From contig NC_019738.1 in NCBI RefSeq assembly GCF_000317515.1, forward strand, positions 6,908,001 to 6,972,000: a stretch of DNA of 64,000 nucleotides, given 5' to 3'. The position numbers and the translations under genes are program-made. Below are positions 54,970-62,618 of this stretch, one piece after another. Under the pieces are notes generated by a model. That model saw only the letters and a list, made by a program, of their open reading frames with translations, was not told the origin of the DNA and searched no databases. Numbering within the stretch: position 1 is the first letter of the stretch; every line of letters begins with the position of its first letter. Source of the DNA: Allocoleopsis franciscana PCC 7113. GTDB taxonomy: Bacteria > Cyanobacteriota > Cyanobacteriia > Cyanobacteriales > Coleofasciculaceae.

Positions 54970-56055
54970 TTGTCCAACCCAATCGTAGAAAAGCCGAAGC
55001 TAGAACCCCAGGCGCGTGAATCAAGATTGTGGATGCCTGAGCGTGTCTTATTTACACCTGCTGCATTGGCAGAACCTTGGGGTCAACAAATTTTGTCTCG
55101 CGTACAAGCGTTGAATTTGCCGATTGAGGAGCTACCTCGAAACCGCCTCACAGGTCTGCGTGGTTCCGATGAGCGGGAAACTTACAATAACAGTAAGCGT
55201 ACTCTTGCCGTTGTGACCACACCGCCCAGTGCGTTCAAACTTAGCCCCATTCCACCTTCGGCTGACTGGCAGTTTCACATTGCAGAAGGTTGTCCAGCGC
55301 ACTGCCAATATTGCTACTTGGCGGGGAGTTTGTCCGGCCCACCCGTTATCCGTGTTTTTGCCAACTTACCCCAGATCTTAGACAATCTGACGAAGTACGA
55401 GCAAGCGGGTCACAGGACAACTTACGAGGTGAGTTGCTACACTGACCCCTTAGCGATCGAGCATCTCACGGGCAGTCTGGAGATGTGCATCCGCCATTTT
55501 GGGACACGAGAGAAGGGATATCTGCGTTGGGTGTCGAAGTTCGATGCCGTGGATAAACTGCTCGACTTGCCACACAACAGCCATACACGCTGCCGGATGA
55601 GCGTCAATGCAGCCCCGATTTCGGGTCGGTTTGAGGGCGGTACAGCATCGGTGAGTGCCCGACTTCAGGCTTTGCGGCGGTTGGCGCTGCCCCGCTCAAA
55701 AGGCGGCGGAAGTTACCCGGTGGGTTTAGTGATTGCGCCGATTATGCCCATAGAGAATTGGAGGTCACATTATCATCGCCTGTTTGACCAGATCAGCGAA
55801 GCACTTGATTTTGAGTGTGACCTTACTTTTGAGTTAATCTCCCACCGCTTCACACCAGGGTCGAAAGAAGTGCTGCAAAAATGGTATCCTCACACCCAAC
55901 TGGATATGGATGAGGCAACACGTAGCATCAAGCGCAACAAGTTCGGCGGTACGAAGTATGTTTACAATGCTGACACGATGAAGCAGTTGAGATGCTTCTT
56001 TGAGAGTGAGATTGCTAAACGCTTTTCCATTGCTCGTGTTCTGTACTGGACGTAG
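54970..56055 (+). CDS. Spore-photoproduct-lyase-like radical SAM protein
   Basis: A 361-residue radical SAM protein. The Fe-S motif is GCPAHCQYC (C108, C112, C115). N-terminal LWMPERVLFTPAAL and mid KFDAVDKLLDLPHN-type motifs match the SPL family of cyanobacteria and others that do not sporulate. Such proteins are not proven to repair spore photoproduct. A TTG start at 54970 follows a weak ribosome-binding site. The pairing with a methyltransferase suggests a joint pathway (inference). Confidence 0.8.
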   Translation: MSNPIVEKPKLEPQARESRLWMPERVLFTPAALAEPWGQQILSRVQALNLPIEELPRNRLTGLRGSDERETYNNSKRTLAVVTTPPSAFKLSPIPPSADWQFHIAEGCPAHCQYCYLAGSLSGPPVIRVFANLPQILDNLTKYEQAGHRTTYEVSCYTDPLAIEHLTGSLEMCIRHFGTREKGYLRWVSKFDAVDKLLDLPHNSHTRCRMSVNAAPISGRFEGGTASVSARLQALRRLALPRSKGGGSYPVGLVIAPIMPIENWRSHYHRLFDQISEALDFECDLTFELISHRFTPGSKEVLQKWYPHTQLDMDEATRSIKRNKFGGTKYVYNADTMKQLRCFFESEIAKRFSIARVLYWT

Positions 56056-56130
56056 AAGTGGGTGCCTCCCCCTTTTGTCACAATGCCTAACGATTAAAGG
56101 ATTTTGTTGGTCAATTGACGAGGGGGCTGA

Positions 56131-56153
56131 CCCCTCCCCGTATCGGGGAGGGG
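56131..56153. terminator. GC-rich hairpin
   Basis: cccctccccg (56131-56140), loop tat, then cggggagggg (56144-56153): a perfect 10-bp stem after the radical SAM gene. A similar cluster of gccccccc/ggggg words surrounds it (gggggctgacccctcccc), a style seen in repeats. Confidence 0.5.
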
Positions 56154-56271
56154 CTTTCAAGCTCCCCCTTTCCTTGTTGGGCACCGGAGCGATCGCCGGA
56201 ACTCATACGAGAACTTTACTGAGGATGAGGAGGTTGGGGGGTAGGATTTAATCTCCTTCCTCCTTACCCCT

Positions 56272-57099
56272 TCAAGACTGGGCATACATTGGGAGGAGTT
56301 CCCCTGTACTCGTTAACAACAGCACTTCCGACGCGATGGCATATAGCTGCTCAATCAATCCCAAGTCTTCACAAATATCCAAGGGCTTACTGTTCTTTTT
56401 GTTTCTGGCACGAACCCTTAAATCGACATGGTAGCGATCGCGAAATTCTGCATACAAGTGTCGCCATACCTCACGATAAGATAAGCCATTGGCAACGGCA
56501 TATTCTCGTACTAATCGATTGATTTTAGCGCGAGTCGAAAGAGCAGAAGCCTCGACAGTAGGAGGGCTGAGTTTCTTGATAGAAGGCAGCTTTTCTTCTC
56601 GGATTGGGTCGATGGCGTGAAGCTTCTTGGTTAATTCCTGGACTTCAGAAACTTGCCGTTGAAGTTCCACACTCTGCTGTTGATAGGATGCGATTAAAGC
56701 CGTCATCATCTGTTGATTCTGCTGTTGGATAGAATTCAACTGTGACATCAAATCATTCTGGTCTTCTGAGCGAGAATAGCCGCCTGTCTCCCGCACTGAA
56801 GGGAGTATCTCATGATTAATCCAACGTTTGAATTGTTTGGCTTCAGCCTTATGAGATTGGCTAATCAAGGCATAAAGTCCAGCTTCGGTAACAGCTAGAA
56901 CTTTTCTCATTCTGCCCAGTGAGTCGGGGATGAAGACGGTGTCTTTTTCATCTTCGTCCAAATTTAAGACGGCATCCCGATAATTTTTAATACCCAAGGC
57001 TGTGCATGTATCGACCGCAATCCATAAAGGCCGTGCTGGAGTACCAAATATGCGTATATTTTTCCCTTCAAAATTGAAGAGACCTAAGTTAGAGTTCAT
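56272..57099 (-). CDS. BRO-N domain phage-type protein
   Basis: A 275-residue protein. The N-terminal BRO/antirepressor domain (about 5-110: FEGKNIRIFG, IAVDTCTALGI, TVFIPDSLGRMRKVLAVTEAGLYALI, HEILPSVRETGGY) is followed by a Gln-rich coiled coil (about 115-160) and a helical C-terminal domain (about 190-275) with YREVWRHLYAEFRDRYHVDLR. BRO proteins are DNA-binding regulators spread by phages. No other phage gene is nearby, so it is an isolated captured gene. Confidence 0.85.
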   Translation of the reverse strand: MNSNLGLFNFEGKNIRIFGTPARPLWIAVDTCTALGIKNYRDAVLNLDEDEKDTVFIPDSLGRMRKVLAVTEAGLYALISQSHKAEAKQFKRWINHEILPSVRETGGYSRSEDQNDLMSQLNSIQQQNQQMMTALIASYQQQSVELQRQVSEVQELTKKLHAIDPIREEKLPSIKKLSPPTVEASALSTRAKINRLVREYAVANGLSYREVWRHLYAEFRDRYHVDLRVRARNKKNSKPLDICEDLGLIEQLYAIASEVLLLTSTGELLPMYAQS

Positions 57100-57650
57100 A
57101 AGTAAGACTCCTTTATTGCAGAAGTACGTAGCCGTTTATCTAGGCCAATGAGTGATTTTCAATTCCAGAAAGATACTTTTCTAACAGGCACTCGAAGAAC
57201 TAGAATTTGGAGGATTGCTTTTGTCTCTTCAACCCCGTATCTCTTTGATGGAATAATTAGAACTGATTACGCCTTAATCTCATCTTTTTCGTTCATTTTT
57301 GGCAGAGACTAACGGGTCTTTTCATCTCTATTAATTTTAACAAATCTGGATGAGATTGCCCACTTCAAAGAGTGGATCAACAGCCTATTTCAAGGTTGTA
57401 TCCAACAAACTAACAGAACCTTTCAACTGAGCTATATCACTGCCGCTAGCATCGGAATTAACTGAACTCAAAGTCCAAAACCTCTGCGCCCCTCTGCGTA
57501 CCCCTCTGTGACCTCTGCGTTAAAAAATATATATATTATTCCAATGCTCACAGAGTCGATATTATCTTCCGAGTTTCGCGGGTAAATCCGCCTTTTAGCC
57601 GTACCAAAAATGAACCAGCTTATCTGATGGAGAATCTACCCAACTTAACT
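57100..57650. other. Intergenic region with repeat
   Basis: 551 bases upstream of the BRO gene and downstream of the caspase gene (both minus strand). The only clear structure is the CTCTGCG repeat at 57474-57528. Otherwise I see no gene or RNA. Confidence 0.55.
57474..57528. repeat. CCTCTGCG...TCTGCGTTAAAAAA repeat, copy 2
   Basis: The second copy of the element in the kdpA-kdpB gap (13670-13723), with the same opening tccaaaacctctg and closing ctctgcgttaaaaaat. Internal CTCTGCG units differ in order. It sits in the gap between the caspase and BRO genes. Confidence 0.7.
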
Positions 57651-59882
57651 TCATTCCACTACCTCAACGATAGTGGAAATAGCCGCTAATTGGTTTGTCG
57701 ATACCGCTTGATTTCCTTTAGGAATAAGTTGCGGTGCAGCGCCGCCGGAACGGGAATTATTATCGATGTCCCCCAGTAAATTTCCGATAACATCTATCGG
57801 TTCATCTTCCTGTAGAGCCACAGGGTTTCCATTACGGGAGCCCGTCCTTCTAGCTATGCTCTGCAATCCCTTCAAAGCGGTGCGTAACGGAGCCACACTA
57901 GCCAGAACTAACACTTCAAATGTACCTGCCGTGTCCCCCACATTCCATACAAAATTATCCTCTGGCTGAGGGACAATTTTCGATTGTCCGGGGGCAACCA
58001 AAGATTTTTCTTCGGGGGCATCCCAATCGAGGGGAAACAAGTTGATAATTTCTCCAGATCCAGTAATAAACAGCAAGCTCACAAAGATATTCCGACTTTC
58101 ATTGTTTTTCACTTGAGCTTGGATATTGCTTCCTCGTTTAAACTGTAACTTTTGAGTATTAATCACTCCCGGTGGGAGTGGTGATTGGCTATTTCGGGAG
58201 CCTCGACTGCTAACCGTGCCGGAAGTACCCTTGCCATCTACAGCTTGAATGGAAGTGGTGACATTTAACTGAGAGGAATCACCATTATCAAGGCTTTTTA
58301 AAATGCGTCCTGCCAGTAACACCTTAAGTCTTGGACGCAGTCGCGTTACAGCATTTTCAGCGGTTTCTCCCACCCGACCAAAGGAACCTGAAATGGGCGC
58401 TTTGCCAGCCGTAAATAACCCTAAGGAACCCACGGGTGGAGGATTAGATTCTCCCTGTTTTCTCCAAGATTGGATGTCCTCTTGGGTGACCTTTCCTAAC
58501 AGATAGTCAACAGTATTTCGTTGTTCAACTGAAACAGGTTCAATTCGTTTTTGCCCCTGGAGTGCTGCCTGTACCTTGGCTTTTTCTGCACCCAGCGTCT
58601 CATCCACGCCAACTCTTAGGGTTAAATTTGTGGGAATTCCCCGCACCTGTTCCCGCAATAAAGTTCCCTCTTTTACCATTCCCGATTGAGGGGATTTAAT
58701 AACTTTGCCGTATCCTACTAATTCGACGCGGGATTCTTGCTGAATTTGTCCCTGTTCCTGTCCTTCATCATCAATGATGCTGAAAATCGCTCCTTTTTCA
58801 AACGCTTTCAAACTTTGAGACGCTATCCCACCCAGCCAAAATTCCACCTGGTCTCCTGTTACTTTCCGAATTACGGCTTCAGCAGCGGGTCGAGTTTTTT
58901 CTAAAAAGTAAAGGGGTTTATCACCATTGTTACTTCCCTGCTTTTCTTCAAATTCTGGTATTTGGTACATACCCGAAGATTTAGCTACATCTTGAGTGCG
59001 AAGAGCTAAATTCTCAAAGACAGTTTTAAAGGAACGGTTGCCCGGTTCTTGCCAGAGATAACGGGTCAAAAGATAAGTAAAAGCACCCGCATGAAACCCG
59101 TCAAAGGGGGCGTCCGTTGCTAATTGGTCGCGTGCTGCGGAGGCAATGACAACTCCCTTAGCCACTCCCTTTTCACGCACTTCCTGAAACTTTTGTTTGG
59201 AGTCATATAACTTTGAAATCCACTGTTTCTGATACTCCAATTCTTCAGGGCTAGCATCGAGGGTGACATCACTACTTTGACGAGCCGCTCTCGCAATTAA
59301 GTTACCGCGCTTACCCCCTCCGGAGTAACAGCAATCGAGGACAACCGTGAGATTTTCTGTGGGCAGGGCAGACATTAATAAAAATAGAGTCTGACCCATA
59401 ATATCGGGAACAGGAGTAGCGGAACTGGTTGCCGATTCAGGTGGGCGATCGCTAGGCACCATCGTACTATTAAATGGATCGTTCCCAATCGGGTCAGGGT
59501 CACGCACTCGCGAGCCATGTCCGGAGTAGTGAAAAACCACAACATCTCCTGATTTAGCTTGTTTAATTAAATGCTCCTCAAAAGTGGTCAGAATTCCCTC
59601 ACGAGTGGCTTGGGTGTTCGTCAGAATCTTAACGTCATTGGGGTTAAAACCAAAGCGATGAACCAGGAGTTCTCGCTGCATTTCCACGTCTGTCAGGCAC
59701 CCTTGCAACCCCCCTAAAGCCGTTGGATATTCATTAATTCCTACTAACAACGCCAGTTTACGGGGAGTACTTTGAGCCAGCACTTGGGCATAGCGATGGG
59801 CTTGTTGCGTCAAGTCCAGTTGACTTAAGCCTAAGCTAGCGAACAGAGAACTGCTAAATTGTAGGAAATGACGGCGTTTCAT
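57651..59882 (-). CDS. Caspase-like protease (peptidase C14), Tat-type signal
   Basis: A 743-residue bacterial caspase homologue. An N-terminal MKRRHFLQF motif with following hydrophobic residues suggests Tat export. The caspase domain (about 40-290) has KLALLVGINEYP, the catalytic His in HYSGHGSR (near 122) and the catalytic Cys in DCCYSGGG (near 185). The remaining ~400 residues include a DUF4384-like region near 590-680 (GEIINLFPLDW). The Tat signal and caspase domain fit periplasmic or outer-surface proteolysis. It is a single-gene unit. Confidence 0.92.
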   Translation of the reverse strand: MKRRHFLQFSSSLFASLGLSQLDLTQQAHRYAQVLAQSTPRKLALLVGINEYPTALGGLQGCLTDVEMQRELLVHRFGFNPNDVKILTNTQATREGILTTFEEHLIKQAKSGDVVVFHYSGHGSRVRDPDPIGNDPFNSTMVPSDRPPESATSSATPVPDIMGQTLFLLMSALPTENLTVVLDCCYSGGGKRGNLIARAARQSSDVTLDASPEELEYQKQWISKLYDSKQKFQEVREKGVAKGVVIASAARDQLATDAPFDGFHAGAFTYLLTRYLWQEPGNRSFKTVFENLALRTQDVAKSSGMYQIPEFEEKQGSNNGDKPLYFLEKTRPAAEAVIRKVTGDQVEFWLGGIASQSLKAFEKGAIFSIIDDEGQEQGQIQQESRVELVGYGKVIKSPQSGMVKEGTLLREQVRGIPTNLTLRVGVDETLGAEKAKVQAALQGQKRIEPVSVEQRNTVDYLLGKVTQEDIQSWRKQGESNPPPVGSLGLFTAGKAPISGSFGRVGETAENAVTRLRPRLKVLLAGRILKSLDNGDSSQLNVTTSIQAVDGKGTSGTVSSRGSRNSQSPLPPGVINTQKLQFKRGSNIQAQVKNNESRNIFVSLLFITGSGEIINLFPLDWDAPEEKSLVAPGQSKIVPQPEDNFVWNVGDTAGTFEVLVLASVAPLRTALKGLQSIARRTGSRNGNPVALQEDEPIDVIGNLLGDIDNNSRSGGAAPQLIPKGNQAVSTNQLAAISTIVEVVE

Positions 59883-60088
59883 AAGTTCTTGGATAAAACG
59901 GGTGGTAGATGAGATTTAGAGCGGTTGGTTAAAAGATAATATTTCTAATCCCTTTTTATCTCTGATTATGGAGAGCTTATGCAAAAATTACCTCGACGAC
60001 TGAGGGTGTGCGTGAGTCGCCATGAACACTATTCTTTGTTATTTAGCTAATTTAATCGATTAGAGTGAATGATAAATCTGAATGACGG

Positions 60089-60120
60089 CAAAAATAAATA
60101 GCCCCCCTGGGGCAGGGGGG
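60089..60120 (-). terminator. Intrinsic terminator on minus strand
   Basis: On the minus strand, cccccctg, loop ccc, cagggggg (60120-60102) forms an 8-bp GC stem followed at once by a T-rich run (60101-60089). It ends the minus-strand gene at 60173-60667 before the caspase gene. Confidence 0.75.
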
Positions 60121-60172
60121 TTGGGTAGATTAGGTTTGATTGGGAATAAAACAGAGAAAAGCGCTTTCTGGG

Positions 60173-60667
60173 CTAACGAGTGCCGCCACTGGATGCTCCG
60201 GCAGTCTGCTGCTGGTAAACACTGACCACTTTCTGAACATATTGAGCTTGAAAGCCACTTTTGCAGCCAGTATATGTACCTGTCATCCACCAACAAGCTG
60301 CACTGCGAACTGCCGCCGCCTCATTGCCAGTGGCTTTCATTTGCTTATTGAATTCCCGTCCCGCGATACAACTTACGGTACGGCGTGCCGCATCTGCATC
60401 GGCTTCAAATTGTGCAGGTGTTATTTGCTTGCCGATACATCGCTTTGTCCAATCAGGGATAATGCCCGGTAAAACTTGCCACGCGCTGTACATCCCATCA
60501 TTCGGGCGATTAGGGGGTGCCGCCTGCCGTAGTGCTTCAACCAATGCGTTGAGCTGGTTATCTTTGACTTGTGCTTGTGCAAATCCCGGCATTGCCCACA
60601 GCCCCGCACTAACCAGGAGTCCGCTCAGAAGTAGATGTTTGCTTGTTTTGATGAACTTGAAACTCAT
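60173..60667 (-). CDS. Secreted cysteine-containing hypothetical protein
   Basis: A 164-residue protein with a signal peptide (about 8-32, AGLWAMPGFAQA). The mature part has an early helix (QLNALVEALRQAAPP) and four cysteines (KRCIG, VSCIAG, ACWWMTG, GCKSG), likely two disulfides in the periplasm. Start ATG at 60667 (MSFKF) is preferred over the open frame to 60703. I recognise no named family. A strong terminator follows it. Confidence 0.7.
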   Translation of the reverse strand: MSFKFIKTSKHLLLSGLLVSAGLWAMPGFAQAQVKDNQLNALVEALRQAAPPNRPNDGMYSAWQVLPGIIPDWTKRCIGKQITPAQFEADADAARRTVSCIAGREFNKQMKATGNEAAAVRSAACWWMTGTYTGCKSGFQAQYVQKVVSVYQQQTAGASSGGTR

Positions 60668-60825
60668 GCTCGCTACCAATGGTATTGATGTATTGTTTCG
60701 CAATAATCTTTTACACTTTTTAGCAATAATATCCTATACCCCTCTGGGGTGAGTACAATTCAACCGAATCGAAACAAATTGGCTATTAGCCCAAAGCTGC
60801 GCCTAACGTGGCAAACTGAAAATTG

Positions 60826-61989
60826 ATGAACGGCGAGGTTCTGGCATCAATCATGATTACTGCGCTGGAAATACTGCTTCTTCTCCTCATTAGCGGCTCT
60901 ATAGTCTTTTATCTGGCTTGTGCTATCTGTACCGTTCAGTTTTTTACCTCTGCTGAGCCAGTGACGGACACTCCCAAACCGCCAGTATCCGTGATGGTGC
61001 CCGTTTGTGGTGTTGATGCGGGGGCGTGGGATAATTGGTCGTCATTATGTCGGCAAGATTATCCAGAATACGAAGTTCTATTGGGAGTTACCGACCCTCA
61101 AGACCCGGCTGTTCCCGTTTTGGAAACTTTGGTTGCTGCCTATCCTAAGCGAGTGCGACTGTTTACCGACTTAAAGCCTCGTGGGATTAACTATAAAGAT
61201 AGTAATCTGAGCTATCTGTTGGAGGAAGCTCAACACGAAGTTATCATCTTTGCCGATAGCGACATTCGGGTTCATTCTGACTATATTCACACCGTCACCG
61301 CACCCCTCGTCAATCCTGATGTTGGGATGGTAACTTGTGCGTTTATCGCCTACAATCCCCAGTTTTTGGGAGCCGCTTTAGCTTCCTGTGGTCGCTGCTT
61401 TGATTTTATTCCTAGCCTGTTAATTGCGCGTATCCTAGATGGTGGGCTGCGGTGTGCGGTGGGAACGACAATTGCCACGAGCAAAACCACTTTGGCTAAC
61501 TACGGTGGGCTGCATTTAAACCGTATTGGGTCAGACTATAACTTGGGCAAACGCGCAGCACAGGCTGGGTATCGGGTTGAATTGTCTCGCTATGTTCTGG
61601 AGTCGGATACAGGACAAGAGAGTGTGGGGGAGGTATTTCAGCGGGAGTTACGTTGGGCGAGGACGATTCGGTACAATCGCGGTGCTCAGTATTATACGAT
61701 GGTGTTCTGCTACGGTGCACTTTACTGTCTGCCTCTGCTATTAATATCGGGATTTGCGAATTGGGCGATCGCACTGACTGTAGTAACCTGGTTCATTCGT
61801 TACGCTCAGGTTTTGGTATCGATTTTCAGTCTGCGCTGTCCTAAACTCCTGATCTGGCTGTGGGCGTTGCCTTTACGGGATTTACTCAGCTTTGTTGTTT
61901 GGGCGATGGGGGCGTTTGGGCAAGGTGTTTATTGGCGGGGACGACGGCTGCGGGTGATGGGGGATGGTTTGATTACTCAGTGGGAGTAG
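60826..61989 (+). CDS. GT21-type ceramide/hopanoid glycosyltransferase (HpnI-like)
   Basis: A 387-residue membrane glycosyltransferase. It has an N-terminal helix (about 12-35), the nucleotide-sugar DxD motif in IIFADSDIRV near 140, GSDYNLGKRA (D2) and the (Q/R)xxRW motif in QRELRWART, then three C-terminal helices. This is the GT21 (ceramide glucosyltransferase) layout, shared by HpnI, which adds GlcNAc in hopanoid biosynthesis. Proximity to hpnP (0.63 kb downstream) favours a hopanoid role, but GT21 enzymes also act on other lipids. Confidence 0.82.
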   Translation: MNGEVLASIMITALEILLLLLISGSIVFYLACAICTVQFFTSAEPVTDTPKPPVSVMVPVCGVDAGAWDNWSSLCRQDYPEYEVLLGVTDPQDPAVPVLETLVAAYPKRVRLFTDLKPRGINYKDSNLSYLLEEAQHEVIIFADSDIRVHSDYIHTVTAPLVNPDVGMVTCAFIAYNPQFLGAALASCGRCFDFIPSLLIARILDGGLRCAVGTTIATSKTTLANYGGLHLNRIGSDYNLGKRAAQAGYRVELSRYVLESDTGQESVGEVFQRELRWARTIRYNRGAQYYTMVFCYGALYCLPLLLISGFANWAIALTVVTWFIRYAQVLVSIFSLRCPKLLIWLWALPLRDLLSFVVWAMGAFGQGVYWRGRRLRVMGDGLITQWE

Positions 61990-62067
61990 TTAAAAGCCAG
62001 GGGGAAGAATTAGGGGTGCCAATGCTAATCGGACTGACACCCAAAGTTACTTTTTTGTGCGATCGCA

Positions 62068-62370
62068 TTACGGGTAAAATTTGTGCGATCGCTTCAATCT
62101 CTCCAAAAATCGCCGCACCACATCATCTGGATATTTAAAGCATTCATTCGAGTCGAAACGATGAACCCAAACGCCGTGATCGAGAAAGAAACCATCTCGT
62201 TTATGGTCTTCTGCGGCGCGAGAGGCTGGGTGATAGGGTTCGCCATCAACTTCTAATATTGCCCAAATGCCTTCACGATGAACTTGAACTCGGTAAAATT
62301 CTTTATATAGATGAGGATGGAGCTACTTCAAAAATTGATGTGCTAATACCACAGCACCAGAAGTGCAATT
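62068..62370 (-). pseudogene. DUF559-type endonuclease remnant
   Basis: On the minus strand, this reads a PD-(D/E)xK-like tail: GIWAILEVDGEPYHP, AAEDHKRDGFF, GVWVHRF, YPDDVVRRFLERL and a stop at 62068-62070. An in-frame TAG interrupts it between FLK and LHPHLYKEF (about 62322), and the N-terminal part is missing beyond about 62370. The intact family is a common stand-alone nuclease-like gene in cyanobacteria. This copy cannot be functional as it stands. Confidence 0.7.
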
Positions 62371-62618
62371 CAAAGCTGGCTTAATGAGATGGCTTGAGGC
62401 AAAGTGCGGTAAGCTAGTCCCAATTCAAGCTGACTTTGCTAACTCTCAGATCTGGCACCAATCTCAAGTGAGTTGTTCATGGGACTGGCTTCCTACCTAC
62501 CTCACCCAACAAATCTCTCCACCGTGGGATGGGTGTCCTGCCTATCCTAAAAAGGGTACAAGATCCGATCCAAAGTACTGCCTGCTTGATTGCTCAGTTT
62601 TGTGAGGAGAAGTTCTGG

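Noticed and set aside
57651-60667. Caspase gene and secreted protein as a toxin pair
   Set aside because: A strong terminator separates them and neither resembles a known toxin-antitoxin component.
62363-62605. 80-residue frame before hpnP
   Set aside because: It needs a GTG start, has no domain, and partly overlaps the DUF559 remnant on the other strand.
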